From: Kaistia defluvii
Lineage (GTDB): Bacteria > Pseudomonadota > Alphaproteobacteria > Rhizobiales > Kaistiaceae
Direction of reading: 5' to 3'
Assembly (NCBI RefSeq): GCF_026343955.1
Contig: NZ_JAPKNI010000012.1
Location: 1 to 64,000, forward strand
DNA: 64,000 nucleotides
The translations under genes were made by a program, and so were the position numbers. A model generated the notes under the pieces. That model made no database searches. It was given only the letters and a program-made list of their open reading frames with translations, and had not been told where the DNA came from. Position 1 is the stretch's first letter. Every line of letters starts with the position of its first letter. Shown piece after piece: positions 27,075 to 36,720 of the stretch.

Positions 27075-27947
27075 ATGTCGGAACCCGGCTCCCCGGTCCT
27101 CGCTTCGCGCACCCGCTCCAAGGCCTGGACCGCCTATAGCGCCGATCCGCTTTCGGTGATCGGCCTCGTCATCGTCGTGGCGATCGTGGGACTTGCGATC
27201 TTCGCCCCCTTTGTCACGCCCTATCCCGACCATGTCGGGCCCACGGGTGATTTCGCCGCGATGAACGCGGCGCCGAGCGCCGATTTCTGGTTCGGCACCG
27301 ATGTGATCGGCCGCGACCTGTTCACCCGCATCATCTACGGCTACCGGCTGTCGCTGATCATGGCGATCGTCGTGCTCGCCATCGCGACGCCGATCGGCGT
27401 CATCGTCGGGCTGGTCGCCGGCTACAAGGGCGGCTGGACCGACTACATCCTGATGCGCATCACCGATGTGTTCCTGGCCGTGCCGCCTCTGGTGCTGGCC
27501 ATGGCGATCATGGGCTTCCTGGAGCCGACGCTGCTGAACGGCATGCTGGCGATCACCGCCATGTGGTGGCCCTGGTATGCGCGGCTGATCTACAACGTCA
27601 CCCGAGCCGAGGCGCAGGAGGGCTATGTGCTGGCCGCCGAGACGGTCGGCGCGTCGACGGCGCATATCCTGTTCCGTGAGATCCTGCCGAATTGCTGGCC
27701 GTCCATCCTGACCAAGATGACGCTCGATATCGGCTTCGTCATCCTGATGGCGTCCTCGCTCTCCTTCCTCGGTCTCGGCGTCCAGCCGCCGACGCCGGAT
27801 CTCGGCTCGATGGTCGCCGATGGCGCCAAATACATGCCCGATGCCTGGTGGCTGACGGTGTTCCCGGCGATCGCGATCCTGCTCGTGGTGCTCGGCTTCA
27901 ACCTGGTCGGCGACGGCCTGCGCGAAGCCTTCGAGGCGGAGAGCTGA
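27075..27947 (+). CDS. ABC transporter permease, DppC type
   Basis: A 290-residue permease, second of the pair. A DppC-type N-terminal span is followed by a periplasmic loop with the FGTDVIGRDLFTRIIYG motif. The transmembrane core holds the EAA-like segment (YVLAAETVGASTAHILFREILPN) for contact with the ATPases. It lies between the DppB gene (one-base gap) and the first ATPase gene (one-base gap), indicating tight coupling. Confidence 0.95.
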   Translation: MSEPGSPVLASRTRSKAWTAYSADPLSVIGLVIVVAIVGLAIFAPFVTPYPDHVGPTGDFAAMNAAPSADFWFGTDVIGRDLFTRIIYGYRLSLIMAIVVLAIATPIGVIVGLVAGYKGGWTDYILMRITDVFLAVPPLVLAMAIMGFLEPTLLNGMLAITAMWWPWYARLIYNVTRAEAQEGYVLAAETVGASTAHILFREILPNCWPSILTKMTLDIGFVILMASSLSFLGLGVQPPTPDLGSMVADGAKYMPDAWWLTVFPAIAILLVVLGFNLVGDGLREAFEAES

Positions 27948-27948
27948 G

Positions 27949-28854
27949 ATGGCCAGCAACACGCTCCAGAAGCCGGTCCTTGCCATCCGCGGCCTGCGCC
28001 TTGCCTTTGGCGACCGCCGTCACCCGACGCCGGTGCTGCACGGCATCTCGATGCATATCCGGCCGGGCGAGAAGGTGGCCCTTGTCGGCGAATCCGGTTC
28101 CGGCAAGTCGGTGACCGCGCGCCTCGCCATGGGCCTGCTGCAGGACCAGAAGCGGGTGCATGTGTCGGGCTCGATCTTCTTCGACGGCATCGATGCCGCC
28201 AAGGGTGGACCGGAAATCGCGCGGCGACGAGGCAACCGCGTCGCCATGATCTTCCAGGATCCGACCTCGGCGCTGAACCCCACCTTCAAGATCCGCGGCC
28301 AGTTCCGCGACGTGCTGCGCTCCGGCGATCGATCGATCTCCAACGACGAAGCCGACCTTCGCGCCGAGGCGGCGCTTGCCGAGGTCTCGATCCCCGATCC
28401 GAAGCGCGCGCTCGACAGCTACGCCTTCCAGCTTTCCGGTGGCATGAACCAGCGCGTGATGATCGCCATGGCGCTCGCCAACCGGCCGCAACTGCTGATC
28501 GCCGACGAGCCGGGCACGGCGCTCGACGTCACGGTGCAGGCGCAGACGCTGAACCTGATGCATGAACTGACCGAGAAGACCGGCACCTCGGTGCTGCTGA
28601 TTTCGCACAATCTCGGCGTCGTCCGCGAATTCGCCGACCGGGTTTATGTCATCTATCGCGGCAGGATCGTCGAGCACGGCACGACGGCCCAGCTCTTCAA
28701 CGATCCGCGCCATCCCTATACGCGGGCGCTGCTCGCCGCGATCCCGAAGATCTCGGGCGGCGGCCTGCCGGACCTGCCGGAGCGCAGCCCGGAATTCGAG
28801 AGCCCACTCATCGTGCATGAGGGCTGCGGCGAGCCGACGGAGGCCTTCGCATGA
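27949..28854 (+). CDS. ABC transporter ATP-binding protein, DppD type
   Basis: A 301-residue ATPase of the peptide importer. Walker A GESGSGKS (about 47-54), signature LSGGMNQRV and Walker B LLIADEPGTALDV are all present. A C-terminal oligopeptide-transporter extension with HPYTRALLAAIP follows. Its last bases overlap the next ATPase gene by four (ATGA). It works with the DppF-type partner as a heterodimer. Confidence 0.96.
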   Translation: MASNTLQKPVLAIRGLRLAFGDRRHPTPVLHGISMHIRPGEKVALVGESGSGKSVTARLAMGLLQDQKRVHVSGSIFFDGIDAAKGGPEIARRRGNRVAMIFQDPTSALNPTFKIRGQFRDVLRSGDRSISNDEADLRAEAALAEVSIPDPKRALDSYAFQLSGGMNQRVMIAMALANRPQLLIADEPGTALDVTVQAQTLNLMHELTEKTGTSVLLISHNLGVVREFADRVYVIYRGRIVEHGTTAQLFNDPRHPYTRALLAAIPKISGGGLPDLPERSPEFESPLIVHEGCGEPTEAFA

Positions 28855-29681
28855 CTGGCAACGCCCCCATTCTCGAACTCGACCGCCTCGGCAAGGTGTT
28901 CTCCGCCGATGGCCACAGCGTCGCGGCGCTGGACGATGTCTCGCTCGCCTTCACGCGCGGCGAGTGCCACGCCATTGTAGGCGAGAGCGGATCCGGCAAG
29001 ACGACGCTCGCCAACCTCGTGCTCGGCCTGATCGGCGCCACCTCGGGCGAAATCCGCTTCGATGGCGCGACCCTTGGGCGAAGCCGGACGCGCGAGCAGA
29101 AGCGCGCGATCCAGCTGGTGCAGCAGAACCCGCTTTCGGCGCTCAATCCGCGCCGCAGCGTCGGCGCTTCCATCCGCCTGCCGCTCGACGTGCATGACCT
29201 CGGCCGCAGAAGCGAGCGCGATGCGCGCGTGGCCTCGCTGCTCCAGGAGGTCGGGCTGGAGCCGGAACATGCCCGCCGTTCGCCGCGCGGTCTTTCCGGC
29301 GGCCAGCGCCAGCGCATCGCCATTGCCCGGGCGCTTGCCTGCGAGCCGGAACTGCTGGTGCTCGACGAGCCGACCTCGGCCCTCGACGTTCTGGTGCAGG
29401 CGCGCGTGCTGCAATTGCTGCAGCGGCTGCGCCAGGAGCGGGGGCTGACCTACCTCTTCATCACGCACGACCTCGCCGTCGTGCGCGCCATCGCCGACCG
29501 GGTGAGCGTGTTCCAGAAGGGACGCCTCGTCGAGACCGGGCCGGTCGAAACCCTCTTCTCCGATCCGAAGAGCGCCTATACGCGCGAATTGATCGGAGCC
29601 ATTCCCGTCGTGACGGAGGCCGAGGCGGCGCTGCGCGCCGCCATCCGTGCCGGGGCGCCAGTTCCGGCCGGGGCCGAATAG
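28851..29681 (+). CDS. ABC transporter ATP-binding protein, DppF type
   Basis: A 276-residue ATPase. Walker A GESGSGKT (about 43-50), signature LSGGQRQRI and Walker B LLVLDEPTSALDV are intact, and the C-terminus carries the peptide-importer tail (SAYTRELIGAIPVV). It starts inside the stop of the DppD gene. It is followed after 12 bases by the GAF protein gene with a GGAAGGA ribosome-binding site. Confidence 0.96.
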   Translation: MTGNAPILELDRLGKVFSADGHSVAALDDVSLAFTRGECHAIVGESGSGKTTLANLVLGLIGATSGEIRFDGATLGRSRTREQKRAIQLVQQNPLSALNPRRSVGASIRLPLDVHDLGRRSERDARVASLLQEVGLEPEHARRSPRGLSGGQRQRIAIARALACEPELLVLDEPTSALDVLVQARVLQLLQRLRQERGLTYLFITHDLAVVRAIADRVSVFQKGRLVETGPVETLFSDPKSAYTRELIGAIPVVTEAEAALRAAIRAGAPVPAGAE

Positions 29682-29693
29682 GAAGGAAACAGC

Positions 29694-30251
29694 ATGAGCA
29701 CCACCGCAGAGCGGAACGCCGCCGATCCCGTGTTGGACCCCAAGGCCTGGGACGCGCTGATCGCGGCGCTGGGCGAGCAGGACCAGCCGACCGCGACGCT
29801 CGCCAAGGTCGAGGAACTCTATCAGCGCGAAGTCGGCGCGATCATCTTCACGGTGATGAGCGCGGATTTCGACACCGGCATGTCGCGCCGGCTCTATTCC
29901 AACCATCCGCAGGAATACCCGACCTCCGGCTACAAGCAGTCGGCCGCCGGCACGTGGAACGATCTCGTCTTCGGCGAGAAGAAGCCCTATGTCGCCAACA
30001 CGATCGAGGAGATCGCCACCGTCTTCCACGATCATGAGCTGATCCAGTCGCTCGGCTGCGGCTCCTGCATCAATGTGCCGGTCGTGTTCGAGGGCAGCGT
30101 GCTTGGCACCATCAACATCCTCGACAAGGCCGGCGCCTACACGCCCGAAAAGGTCGAGCGCGCCATGGCGCTGCGCCCCTTCGCGGCGATCGGCATCCTG
30201 GCCGCCACCGTCACCGAACAGGCGTCGAAGATCCGCGACGAGAAGGCCTGA
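29694..30251 (+). CDS. Stand-alone GAF-domain protein
   Basis: A 185-residue protein that is little more than one GAF domain (about 30-170), with no output domain. Two cysteines lie in LIQSLGCGSCINVPVVFEG. GAF domains bind small molecules or sense redox state. Because it lies one base before hyuA, inside an operon of transport and ATP-dependent amidohydrolase genes, it may be a ligand-sensing accessory or activator of HyuAB, or an uncharacterised enzyme. No function is established from the sequence. Confidence 0.82.
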   Translation: MSTTAERNAADPVLDPKAWDALIAALGEQDQPTATLAKVEELYQREVGAIIFTVMSADFDTGMSRRLYSNHPQEYPTSGYKQSAAGTWNDLVFGEKKPYVANTIEEIATVFHDHELIQSLGCGSCINVPVVFEGSVLGTINILDKAGAYTPEKVERAMALRPFAAIGILAATVTEQASKIRDEKA

Positions 30252-30252
30252 C

Positions 30253-32331
30253 ATGACCGACAAGACGATCCGCGTCGCGACCGACGTCGGCGGCACCTTC
30301 ACCGACCTCGTCTACTTCGAGACGGATACGGCGACCGGCCGCCAGACGGTCCGCACCGCCAAATCCGACACCACGCCGCCGAATTTCGAGCAGGGCGTGC
30401 TCAACGTGCTCGCCAAGGCCGATGTCGGCCCCGCCGACATCGCCTTCTTCGCGCATGGCACCACCGTCGTCATCAACGCGCTGACCGAGCGCAAGGGCGC
30501 CCGCACGGCGCTGATCACGACGGAAGGCTTCCGCGACGTGCTGGAGATCGCACGCGGCAACCGGCCGGACTTCTTCAACCTGCAATATGTGAAGCCCGAA
30601 CCCTTCGTGCCGCGCTACCTCTGCCGCGAAGTGCCGGGCCGCATCGCCTATACCGGCGCGGAGCGCTCGCCGCTCGACCTCTCGGGCCTGCCGGCGATCC
30701 TGGAAGACTTCCGCGCCGAGGGCGTCGAGGCGATCGCGATCTGCCTGCTGCATTCCTATGCCGACCCCCGCCATGAGGAAGCCGTCGCGGCCGAGATCCG
30801 CCGGCTCTGGCCGGAAGTCTCCGTCGTCGCCTCGCACCAGATCACCCGCGAATGGCGCGAATATGAGCGCGCCTCGACGGCCGTGCTGTCGGCCTATGTC
30901 CAGCCCGTCGCCAGCCGCTATCTCGGCCGGCTCGAAGACGGCCTGGCTTCCAAGAATTTCGGCGGCCAGCTCTACGTCATGCAGTCGAATTGCGGCGTCG
31001 ATTCGCTTTCGGCGACGCGCGAGATCCCGATCACCATGGTCGAGAGCGGCCCGGCCTCGGGTTTCTGGGGCGCGGCCGAGCTTGGCCGCATCATCGGCGA
31101 GCCCAACGTGCTGGCGCTCGACATTGGCGGCACGACGGCGAAGTGCTCGCTGATTGAGAACGGCCACGTCAAGATCATGACCGACTACTGGATCGAGCGC
31201 GATCGCACGTCTTCCGGTTATCCGATCATGGTGCCCGTGGTCGATCTCGTAGAGATCGGCAATGGCGGCGGCTCGATCGCCTGGGTCGATGATTTCGGCA
31301 AGCTGCATGTCGGCCCGCAATCGGCCGGCGCCAAGCCGGGTCCCGCCGCCTATGCGCGCGGCGGCACGCAGGCGACGACCACCGACGCCAATCTGGCGCT
31401 CGGCCGCATCGACAAGGACTATTTCTGCGGCGGCACCATCCAGGCCGACATGGCCGCGGTCAACGGCGCCCTCGGCGCCCTGGCTGGGAAGCTCGGGCTG
31501 TCGCCGATCGAAGCAGCGCGCGGCATTGTCCGCATCGCCAACAACAACATGATCAACGCGCTGAAGCTGGTCTCGCTCAACCGCGGCCACGACCCGCGCG
31601 ACTTCACGCTCGTCGCCTTCGGCGGCGGCGGCGCGATGCATGCGGTGGCGCTCGCCACCGAGCTCGGCATGAAAAAGGTCGTGATCCCGCGCGGCGCGTC
31701 GGTATTCTCGGCCTGGGGCATGATGATGTCCGACCTGCGCCGCGATTACTTTGTCACCCGCCTGATCGAGGGTGGCGACGGTCGCACCACGGCGCTGGCG
31801 AATTTGGTCGGCGAGACCCGCGACCGGGCGCTGCGCCAGTTCGAGGCGGAAGGGGTCTTGGCCGACAAGGTCAAGCTCGTGCCCTTCATCAAGTGCCGCT
31901 ACCAGAACCAGGAACACGCCGTCGAGGTCGAGCTGCCGGCGACCTTTGTCGACGATGCGGCGATCCAGTCGATGATCGAGCATTTCCACGCCGCCTATGA
32001 GCGCGAATACACCTATCGCCTCGACGCGCCGGTAGAGATCGTCGGCCTGCATCTCGTGGCTTCCGCCGAGGTCGGCAAGCTGGAAATGATCGCACTGCCG
32101 AAGACCGGCGCGACGATCGAGCAGGCGGTCAAGGGCCGCCGCGACGTCGACTATGCGCTCGAAGGCGTCCACGAGGCCGTGATCTACGACCTCGAGAAGC
32201 TGGGGCCCGGCATGTCGTTTGCCGGCCCCGCCATCCTCGAGGACCCCGGCACCACGGTGGTGATCCATCCGGGCAATCGCGTGTCGATCGACGCCTACGG
32301 CAACACCCACATCGAACTGGGGGCCAAGTGA
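30253..32331 (+). CDS. hyuA: Hydantoinase/oxoprolinase A subunit
   Basis: A 692-residue protein of the HyuA family: N-terminal acetate-kinase-like fold with DVGGTFTDLVYFE near residue 9. The HGTTVVINALTERKGARTAL segment follows, and a second phosphate-binding part is centred on LDIGGTTAK. Family members act with HyuB on hydantoins, 5-oxoproline, N-methylhydantoin or caprolactam, or in acetophenone-type carboxylation, using ATP. The ATG at 30253 lies one base after the GAF gene stop. The substrate is not deducible. Confidence 0.92.
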   Translation: MTDKTIRVATDVGGTFTDLVYFETDTATGRQTVRTAKSDTTPPNFEQGVLNVLAKADVGPADIAFFAHGTTVVINALTERKGARTALITTEGFRDVLEIARGNRPDFFNLQYVKPEPFVPRYLCREVPGRIAYTGAERSPLDLSGLPAILEDFRAEGVEAIAICLLHSYADPRHEEAVAAEIRRLWPEVSVVASHQITREWREYERASTAVLSAYVQPVASRYLGRLEDGLASKNFGGQLYVMQSNCGVDSLSATREIPITMVESGPASGFWGAAELGRIIGEPNVLALDIGGTTAKCSLIENGHVKIMTDYWIERDRTSSGYPIMVPVVDLVEIGNGGGSIAWVDDFGKLHVGPQSAGAKPGPAAYARGGTQATTTDANLALGRIDKDYFCGGTIQADMAAVNGALGALAGKLGLSPIEAARGIVRIANNNMINALKLVSLNRGHDPRDFTLVAFGGGGAMHAVALATELGMKKVVIPRGASVFSAWGMMMSDLRRDYFVTRLIEGGDGRTTALANLVGETRDRALRQFEAEGVLADKVKLVPFIKCRYQNQEHAVEVELPATFVDDAAIQSMIEHFHAAYEREYTYRLDAPVEIVGLHLVASAEVGKLEMIALPKTGATIEQAVKGRRDVDYALEGVHEAVIYDLEKLGPGMSFAGPAILEDPGTTVVIHPGNRVSIDAYGNTHIELGAK

Positions 32332-33992
32332 TGAGCAACCCGACCCACGATCCCGTCACCTTCGACATCATCCAGAACTCGCTGCAGGCAATTTCGGACG
32401 AGATGTTCGCGGCGATGCGCAAGACGGCGATGAGCGCCATCATCTACGAGGTGCTCGACATGGGCACCGGCATTTGTGCCGCCGATGGCGAGATCGCCTC
32501 GTCCGGCGCCGGCATTCCGGCCTTCATCGGTGTGCTCGACAAGGCGGTGAAGGCGGTGCTGCGCAAGCATCCCGTCACCGCGATCTATCCGGGCGACGTC
32601 TTCGCCACCAACGACCCGTTCTATGGCGGCGTCACCCATCTGAACGATATGGTCCTGGTCATGCCGGTCTTCGCCGAGGGCGAGATCGTCGCCTGGACCG
32701 CGAACATCGCGCACTGGAACGACGTCGGCGGCATGGTGCCGGGCTCGATGTCGACCGACGCCAAGGAGATCTTCCAGGAAGGCCTGCGCGTCCCGGCGAT
32801 CAAGCTGATCGAGAAGGGCGTGTCCAACCAGGCGGTGATGGACCTGATGATGGTCAATTCCCGCCTGCCGGCCTATCTCAAGGGCGACATGTGGGCGGCG
32901 ATCGCGGCCGTTCGCATCGGCGACAAGCGCATCCTCGATCTCGTCAACAAATACGGCAAGGACACCTTCGTCGCCGCCATGGACCATTTCATGGACTATG
33001 GCGAGCAGGTGACGCTGAAGGCGCTGAAGGACTTGCCCAAGGGCAAGTTCTCCTTCGCCGAGGAACAGGATAGCGGCCAGATCTACAAGGTGACGGTCGA
33101 GATCACCGACGACGAATTCATCGTCGACCTGATCGACAACCCCGACCAGACGCCGACGCCCAACAATGCCAGCCGCGACGGCGTCATCGTCGCCTGCCAG
33201 ATGGCGATCAAGGCGGTGACCGACGTTTCGGCCCCTGCCAATGGCGGATCGTTCCGTCCGCTCGTCGTCAAGACGCGCCCCGGCTCGATCTTCGACGCGC
33301 AGGAGCCGGCGGCGCACGCCTTCTACTACGAGGTCGAGATCCGGGTGTTCGACCTGATCCTGCGCTGCCTGGCGCAGCATCTGCCGGAAAAGCTCTCGGC
33401 CGGCAGCTTCGCCTCGATCTGCGGCACCGTCGTCGGCGGCCCGCATCCCGATACTGGCCGTCATTACACGATCGTCGAGCCGGAGATCGGCGGTTGGGGC
33501 GCCATGCCCGGCCGCGATGGCAACAATGCGATCTTCTCCGGCTTCCACGGCGAGACGTTCAACTGCCCGGCCGAAATCGCCGAGGCGCGTTACGGCCTGT
33601 TCGTCGACCAGCTGGCGCTGAACCCGGAAGAGGGCGGCGAGGGTCAGTGGCGCGGGGGCAAGGGCATCCGCATGGATTACCGCGTCCGTGCCGACGGCAA
33701 TTTCCTGACCTGCGGCTATACGCGCTCGCGCATCCTGCCCTGGGGCATGGAAGGCGGCCATGACGGCACGGCAAACCATGTCGACGTCATCAAGACCGAC
33801 GGCAGCCGCAAGCGCTACGCGTTTGCGACCGGCGTCGAACTGAACCAGGGCGACATCGTGCGGGTGGTGACCGGCAATGGCGGCGGCTATGGCGACCCGA
33901 AAAAGCGCGACCGTGCGGCGGTGATCGAGGACGTCAAGAACGGCTATCTGAGCGTGGAACGGGCCAGAACGGTCTACGGCGTCGAGGTCTGA
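32331..33992 (+). CDS. hyuB: Hydantoinase/oxoprolinase B subunit
   Basis: A 553-residue HyuB family protein. It starts with DPVTFDIIQNSLQAISDEMFAAMRKTA and carries the conserved NDPFYGGVTHLNDMVLVMPVF block and a C-terminal GGGYGDP motif. Its ATG overlaps the hyuA stop (TGATG); a GTG one codon earlier is an alternative start. HyuA and HyuB probably form the active ATP-dependent enzyme. It ends the operon and converges with the DUF2093 gene across a repeat. Confidence 0.93.
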   Translation: MSNPTHDPVTFDIIQNSLQAISDEMFAAMRKTAMSAIIYEVLDMGTGICAADGEIASSGAGIPAFIGVLDKAVKAVLRKHPVTAIYPGDVFATNDPFYGGVTHLNDMVLVMPVFAEGEIVAWTANIAHWNDVGGMVPGSMSTDAKEIFQEGLRVPAIKLIEKGVSNQAVMDLMMVNSRLPAYLKGDMWAAIAAVRIGDKRILDLVNKYGKDTFVAAMDHFMDYGEQVTLKALKDLPKGKFSFAEEQDSGQIYKVTVEITDDEFIVDLIDNPDQTPTPNNASRDGVIVACQMAIKAVTDVSAPANGGSFRPLVVKTRPGSIFDAQEPAAHAFYYEVEIRVFDLILRCLAQHLPEKLSAGSFASICGTVVGGPHPDTGRHYTIVEPEIGGWGAMPGRDGNNAIFSGFHGETFNCPAEIAEARYGLFVDQLALNPEEGGEGQWRGGKGIRMDYRVRADGNFLTCGYTRSRILPWGMEGGHDGTANHVDVIKTDGSRKRYAFATGVELNQGDIVRVVTGNGGGYGDPKKRDRAAVIEDVKNGYLSVERARTVYGVEV

Positions 33993-34051
33993 TATCGGAG
34001 TGAGCAGGGGCCGGTGGGGTTCGCCGCACCGGTTTTGTCGTTAGGGAAGAT

Positions 34052-34165
34052 CCTCACCCCAGCCCTCTCCCGCGCGCGGGAGAGGGGGCAGGTCGAGCCC
34101 GCTGCTGTAACCGCACGGGCACAAAAAAAAGCCCTCGCCCGCTTGCGGGAGAGGGTTGGGTGAGG
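34052..34165. repeat. REPIN-like palindromic element (family A doublet)
   Basis: It is bounded by CCTCACCC (34052-34059) and GGGTGAGG (34158-34165). The halves carry hairpins of CCCTCTCCCGC/GCGGGAGAGGG type, and an eight-A run lies between them. It sits between the convergent hyuB and DUF2093 genes and may terminate both. Confidence 0.75.
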
Positions 34166-34215
34166 GGCTTGCTTGCCGGCGAAATGGCGCGGGCTCAAAG
34201 GGCCCGCGACGGGTC

Positions 34216-34440
34216 TCAGCGCCAGGTCAGGCCGAGCTGCTTGTGGCGTGCGACGCAGGTGGCCGGGTCGATATAGGCCTCCTGATGCTGGACGTTCCAG
34301 TATTTGAGCTCGTCGATCGGAATAACGCCGCCGGTCACCGCGCAACGCACAAAGGCGCCCGGGGACAGGATCTGGTAGTCGCCATCGAGATAACGAATGC
34401 GCGCTTCGCCGCCGCGCCCGGCTGGATCAATACGGTTCAT
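34216..34440 (-). CDS. DUF2093 family protein
   Basis: A 74-residue protein matching the small alphaproteobacterial DUF2093 family, recognised by the block ARIRYLDGDYQILSPGAFV followed by CAVTGGVIPIDELKYWNV. It is soluble, has two cysteines, and its length is that of the family. The start at 34440 is the first residue consistent with the family. The function is unknown. It lies downstream of mutL on the same strand but separated by 269 bases of repeats. Confidence 0.82.
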   Translation of the reverse strand: MNRIDPAGRGGEARIRYLDGDYQILSPGAFVRCAVTGGVIPIDELKYWNVQHQEAYIDPATCVARHKQLGLTWR

Positions 34441-34542
34441 GAGCGGGAATATCGTGCGGAACGCCGCCATGTGCAACAGCGTGGATCTCGCTTTGCACGA
34501 CCTGTGTCGTTTTTCGGCATGGGCATGTCGGACACAAGCTCT

Positions 34543-34650
34543 GGCGTCATCCCGGCGGAGCCCGGCATCCAGGCGTGCTGGCATAGGGCCAATGGGCTGA
34601 GCCAAGGATTCGTCGGACGGTGTTCATGGGCCCCGGCCTTCGCCGGGGCG
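34543..34650. repeat. GTCATCCCGG-type palindromic repeat (family D)
   Basis: GCGTCATCCCGGCGGAGCCC at 34543-34562 continues into a CATCCAG segment, and a CCCCGGC-CTTC-GCCGGGG hairpin lies at 34631-34648. The type resembles the repeat at 54679-54731 and a repeat class widespread in alphaproteobacteria. It fills most of the gap between mutL and the DUF2093 gene. Confidence 0.55.
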
Positions 34651-34709
34651 ATCGAGGTTCATGCCCAGACGCGATCCTCAGGCGGAGGTGAAGAAAGACA
34701 CGGCGGAGC

Positions 34710-36536
34710 CTACCTTCGCCCGAACAGGCGCTCGATGTCGGCGAGCTTCAGCTCGACATAGGTCGGGCGGCCGTGGTTGCACTGGCCGGAGCCGGGCGTT
34801 GCTTCCATTTCGCGGAGCAGCGCGTCCATCTCCTCGGGGCGCAGGCGTCTGCCGGAGCGGACCGATCCGTGGCAGGCCATGGTTGCGGCGACATGGTCGA
34901 GCTTTTCCTTGAGCCGCGTCGTGTCGTCCCATTCGGCCAGATCGTCGGCGAGGTCGACCAGCAGCGAGCGGGTGTCGAGTTCGCCGAGCAGGGCCGGCGT
35001 CTCGCGCACGGCGACCGCGCCGGGGCCGAAGCTCTCGATGGCGAGGCCGAGTTCGGCCAGTTCGTCGGCGCGCTTCAAAAGCCGCGCCACGTCGTCCTCG
35101 GGCAGGTCGATGACATCGGGGATCAGCAGGATCTGCCGCGCCACGCCGGAGCGGGCGAGCGCTGTCTTCAGCCGCTCATAGACGAGGCGCTCATGCGCGG
35201 CGTGCTGGTCGACGATGACGATGCCGTGGTCGGTCTGGGCGATGATGTAGTTTTCATGCACCTGCGCCCGGGCGGCGCCCAGCGGCCGATCGGTCGGGTC
35301 GTTGGCGGCGACGGCATTGGCGCGCGCATCGGCCGAGGGCTGGCTCACGGCTGCAAAAGCCGGCTGCGCCGCTTCGCTGAACTGGGGCGCGGGCGTGGTG
35401 GCCCAGTCGCGCCAGGACGGCGCGGCGGCGGTGTTGCCGAACGAAGGCATCGGCGCCGAGGGACGCCATGCGGTGGAGGATGACGGTGCGCCGGTACGGA
35501 AGGCGGCGATGGTGGCGCCGCCGCCGGTCGTCGCCGAACGGTGGCCGGCCTGGTGGATGGCGTTGCGCAGCGCGCCGACGATCAGCCCGCGCACCAGGCC
35601 CGGGTCGCGGAAACGCACGTCGGACTTGGCCGGGTGGACGTTGACGTCGACGCCATGCGGCTCGAGGTCGATGCGGAGCGCCGCGACGGGATGGCGGTCC
35701 CTGGACATCACGTCGGCATAGCCCGCGCGCAGCGCCCCCATCAGCAATTTGTCGCGCACCGGTCGGCCATTGACGAACAGGAACTGCTGCAGCCCGTTGG
35801 CGCGGTTGTAGGTTGGCAGGCCGGCATAGCCGGAAAGGCGGACGCCCTCGCGTTCCGCCTCGATGGCCAGCGAATTGTCGACGAAGTCCTGGCTCAGAAT
35901 CTGGCCGAGCCGCTCGACGAAGGGCTCGTCGCCATGGGCCACCGGATAGTCGATCGCGCCCCGGTCGCTGCCGGCGAGCGAGAAGCGCACCTCGGGATGC
36001 GCCATGGCGAGGCGTTTGACGATGTCGGTGATGGCGCTCGATTCGGCCCGTTCGCCCTTGAGGAACTTGAGTCGGGCCGGGGTCGAGAAGAAAAGGTCCG
36101 TGACCTCGACCCGGGTGCCGGAATTGAGGCCGGCCGGGCGCGGCGGATGGACGAGACCGCCCTCGACCACGATCTCCCAGCCATGCGGCTCGCTGGCATG
36201 GCGCGAGGCGATCGACAGCCGCGCCACCGCGCCGATCGAGGCCAGCGCCTCGCCGCGAAAGCCGAGCGTGCGGATATCGAGCAGATCGTCGGTGAGCTTG
36301 GAAGTGCAGTGGCGGTCGATGGCGAGGCCGAGATCGTCATGGGTCATGCCGCCGCCATCGTCGGTGACGCGGATCAGCGACGCACCACCACCGGCCGTGA
36401 CGATCTCGACCCGCTTCGCGCCGGCGTCGATGGCGTTCTCGACCAGTTCCTTGACGACGCTCGCCGGCCGCTCGACCACCTCGCCGGCGGCGATGCGGTT
36501 GATCATGTCTTCGGTCAGGCGGCGAACGGTGGTCAT
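34710..36536 (-). CDS. mutL: DNA mismatch repair protein MutL
   Basis: A 608-residue mismatch repair protein. The GHKL ATPase domain begins [20 protein letters not shown], with the ATP-lid glycines in [16 protein letters not shown] and [14 protein letters not shown] variable proline/alanine-rich linker (about 340-420) precedes the C-terminal dimerisation/endonuclease domain. The endonuclease motif [14 protein letters not shown] is present, and the end [16 protein letters not shown] carries the C-terminal zinc-type motif. It lies downstream of the phnA-like gene after about 180 bases. Confidence 0.97.
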   Translation of the reverse strand: MTTVRRLTEDMINRIAAGEVVERPASVVKELVENAIDAGAKRVEIVTAGGGASLIRVTDDGGGMTHDDLGLAIDRHCTSKLTDDLLDIRTLGFRGEALASIGAVARLSIASRHASEPHGWEIVVEGGLVHPPRPAGLNSGTRVEVTDLFFSTPARLKFLKGERAESSAITDIVKRLAMAHPEVRFSLAGSDRGAIDYPVAHGDEPFVERLGQILSQDFVDNSLAIEAEREGVRLSGYAGLPTYNRANGLQQFLFVNGRPVRDKLLMGALRAGYADVMSRDRHPVAALRIDLEPHGVDVNVHPAKSDVRFRDPGLVRGLIVGALRNAIHQAGHRSATTGGGATIAAFRTGAPSSSTAWRPSAPMPSFGNTAAAPSWRDWATTPAPQFSEAAQPAFAAVSQPSADARANAVAANDPTDRPLGAARAQVHENYIIAQTDHGIVIVDQHAAHERLVYERLKTALARSGVARQILLIPDVIDLPEDDVARLLKRADELAELGLAIESFGPGAVAVRETPALLGELDTRSLLVDLADDLAEWDDTTRLKEKLDHVAATMACHGSVRSGRRLRPEEMDALLREMEATPGSGQCNHGRPTYVELKLADIERLFGRR

Positions 36537-36650
36537 GGCGGTCAATCTGGCTGTTGGCCGGCGATCGTGCCGGATTCGCCAAGGCGAGGGAAGCCGACAT
36601 GCGAGGGACGCGGATCGCCTGTGGCGGGCGTCAGGCAAGGCCTTCGCACC

Positions 36651-36677
36651 GACCCTCGCCCGCATGCGGCGAGGGTC
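36651..36677. repeat. Palindromic half-element (family A)
   Basis: GACCCTCGCC and GGCGAGGGTC face each other around CGCATGC. It resembles one half of the family A elements. It lies upstream of mutL, between mutL and the phnA-like gene. Confidence 0.55.
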
Positions 36678-36720
36678 TTGCTGGTCCCGAGGGTCTTGCT
36701 GGTCCGATGTCGAGGCGAAC

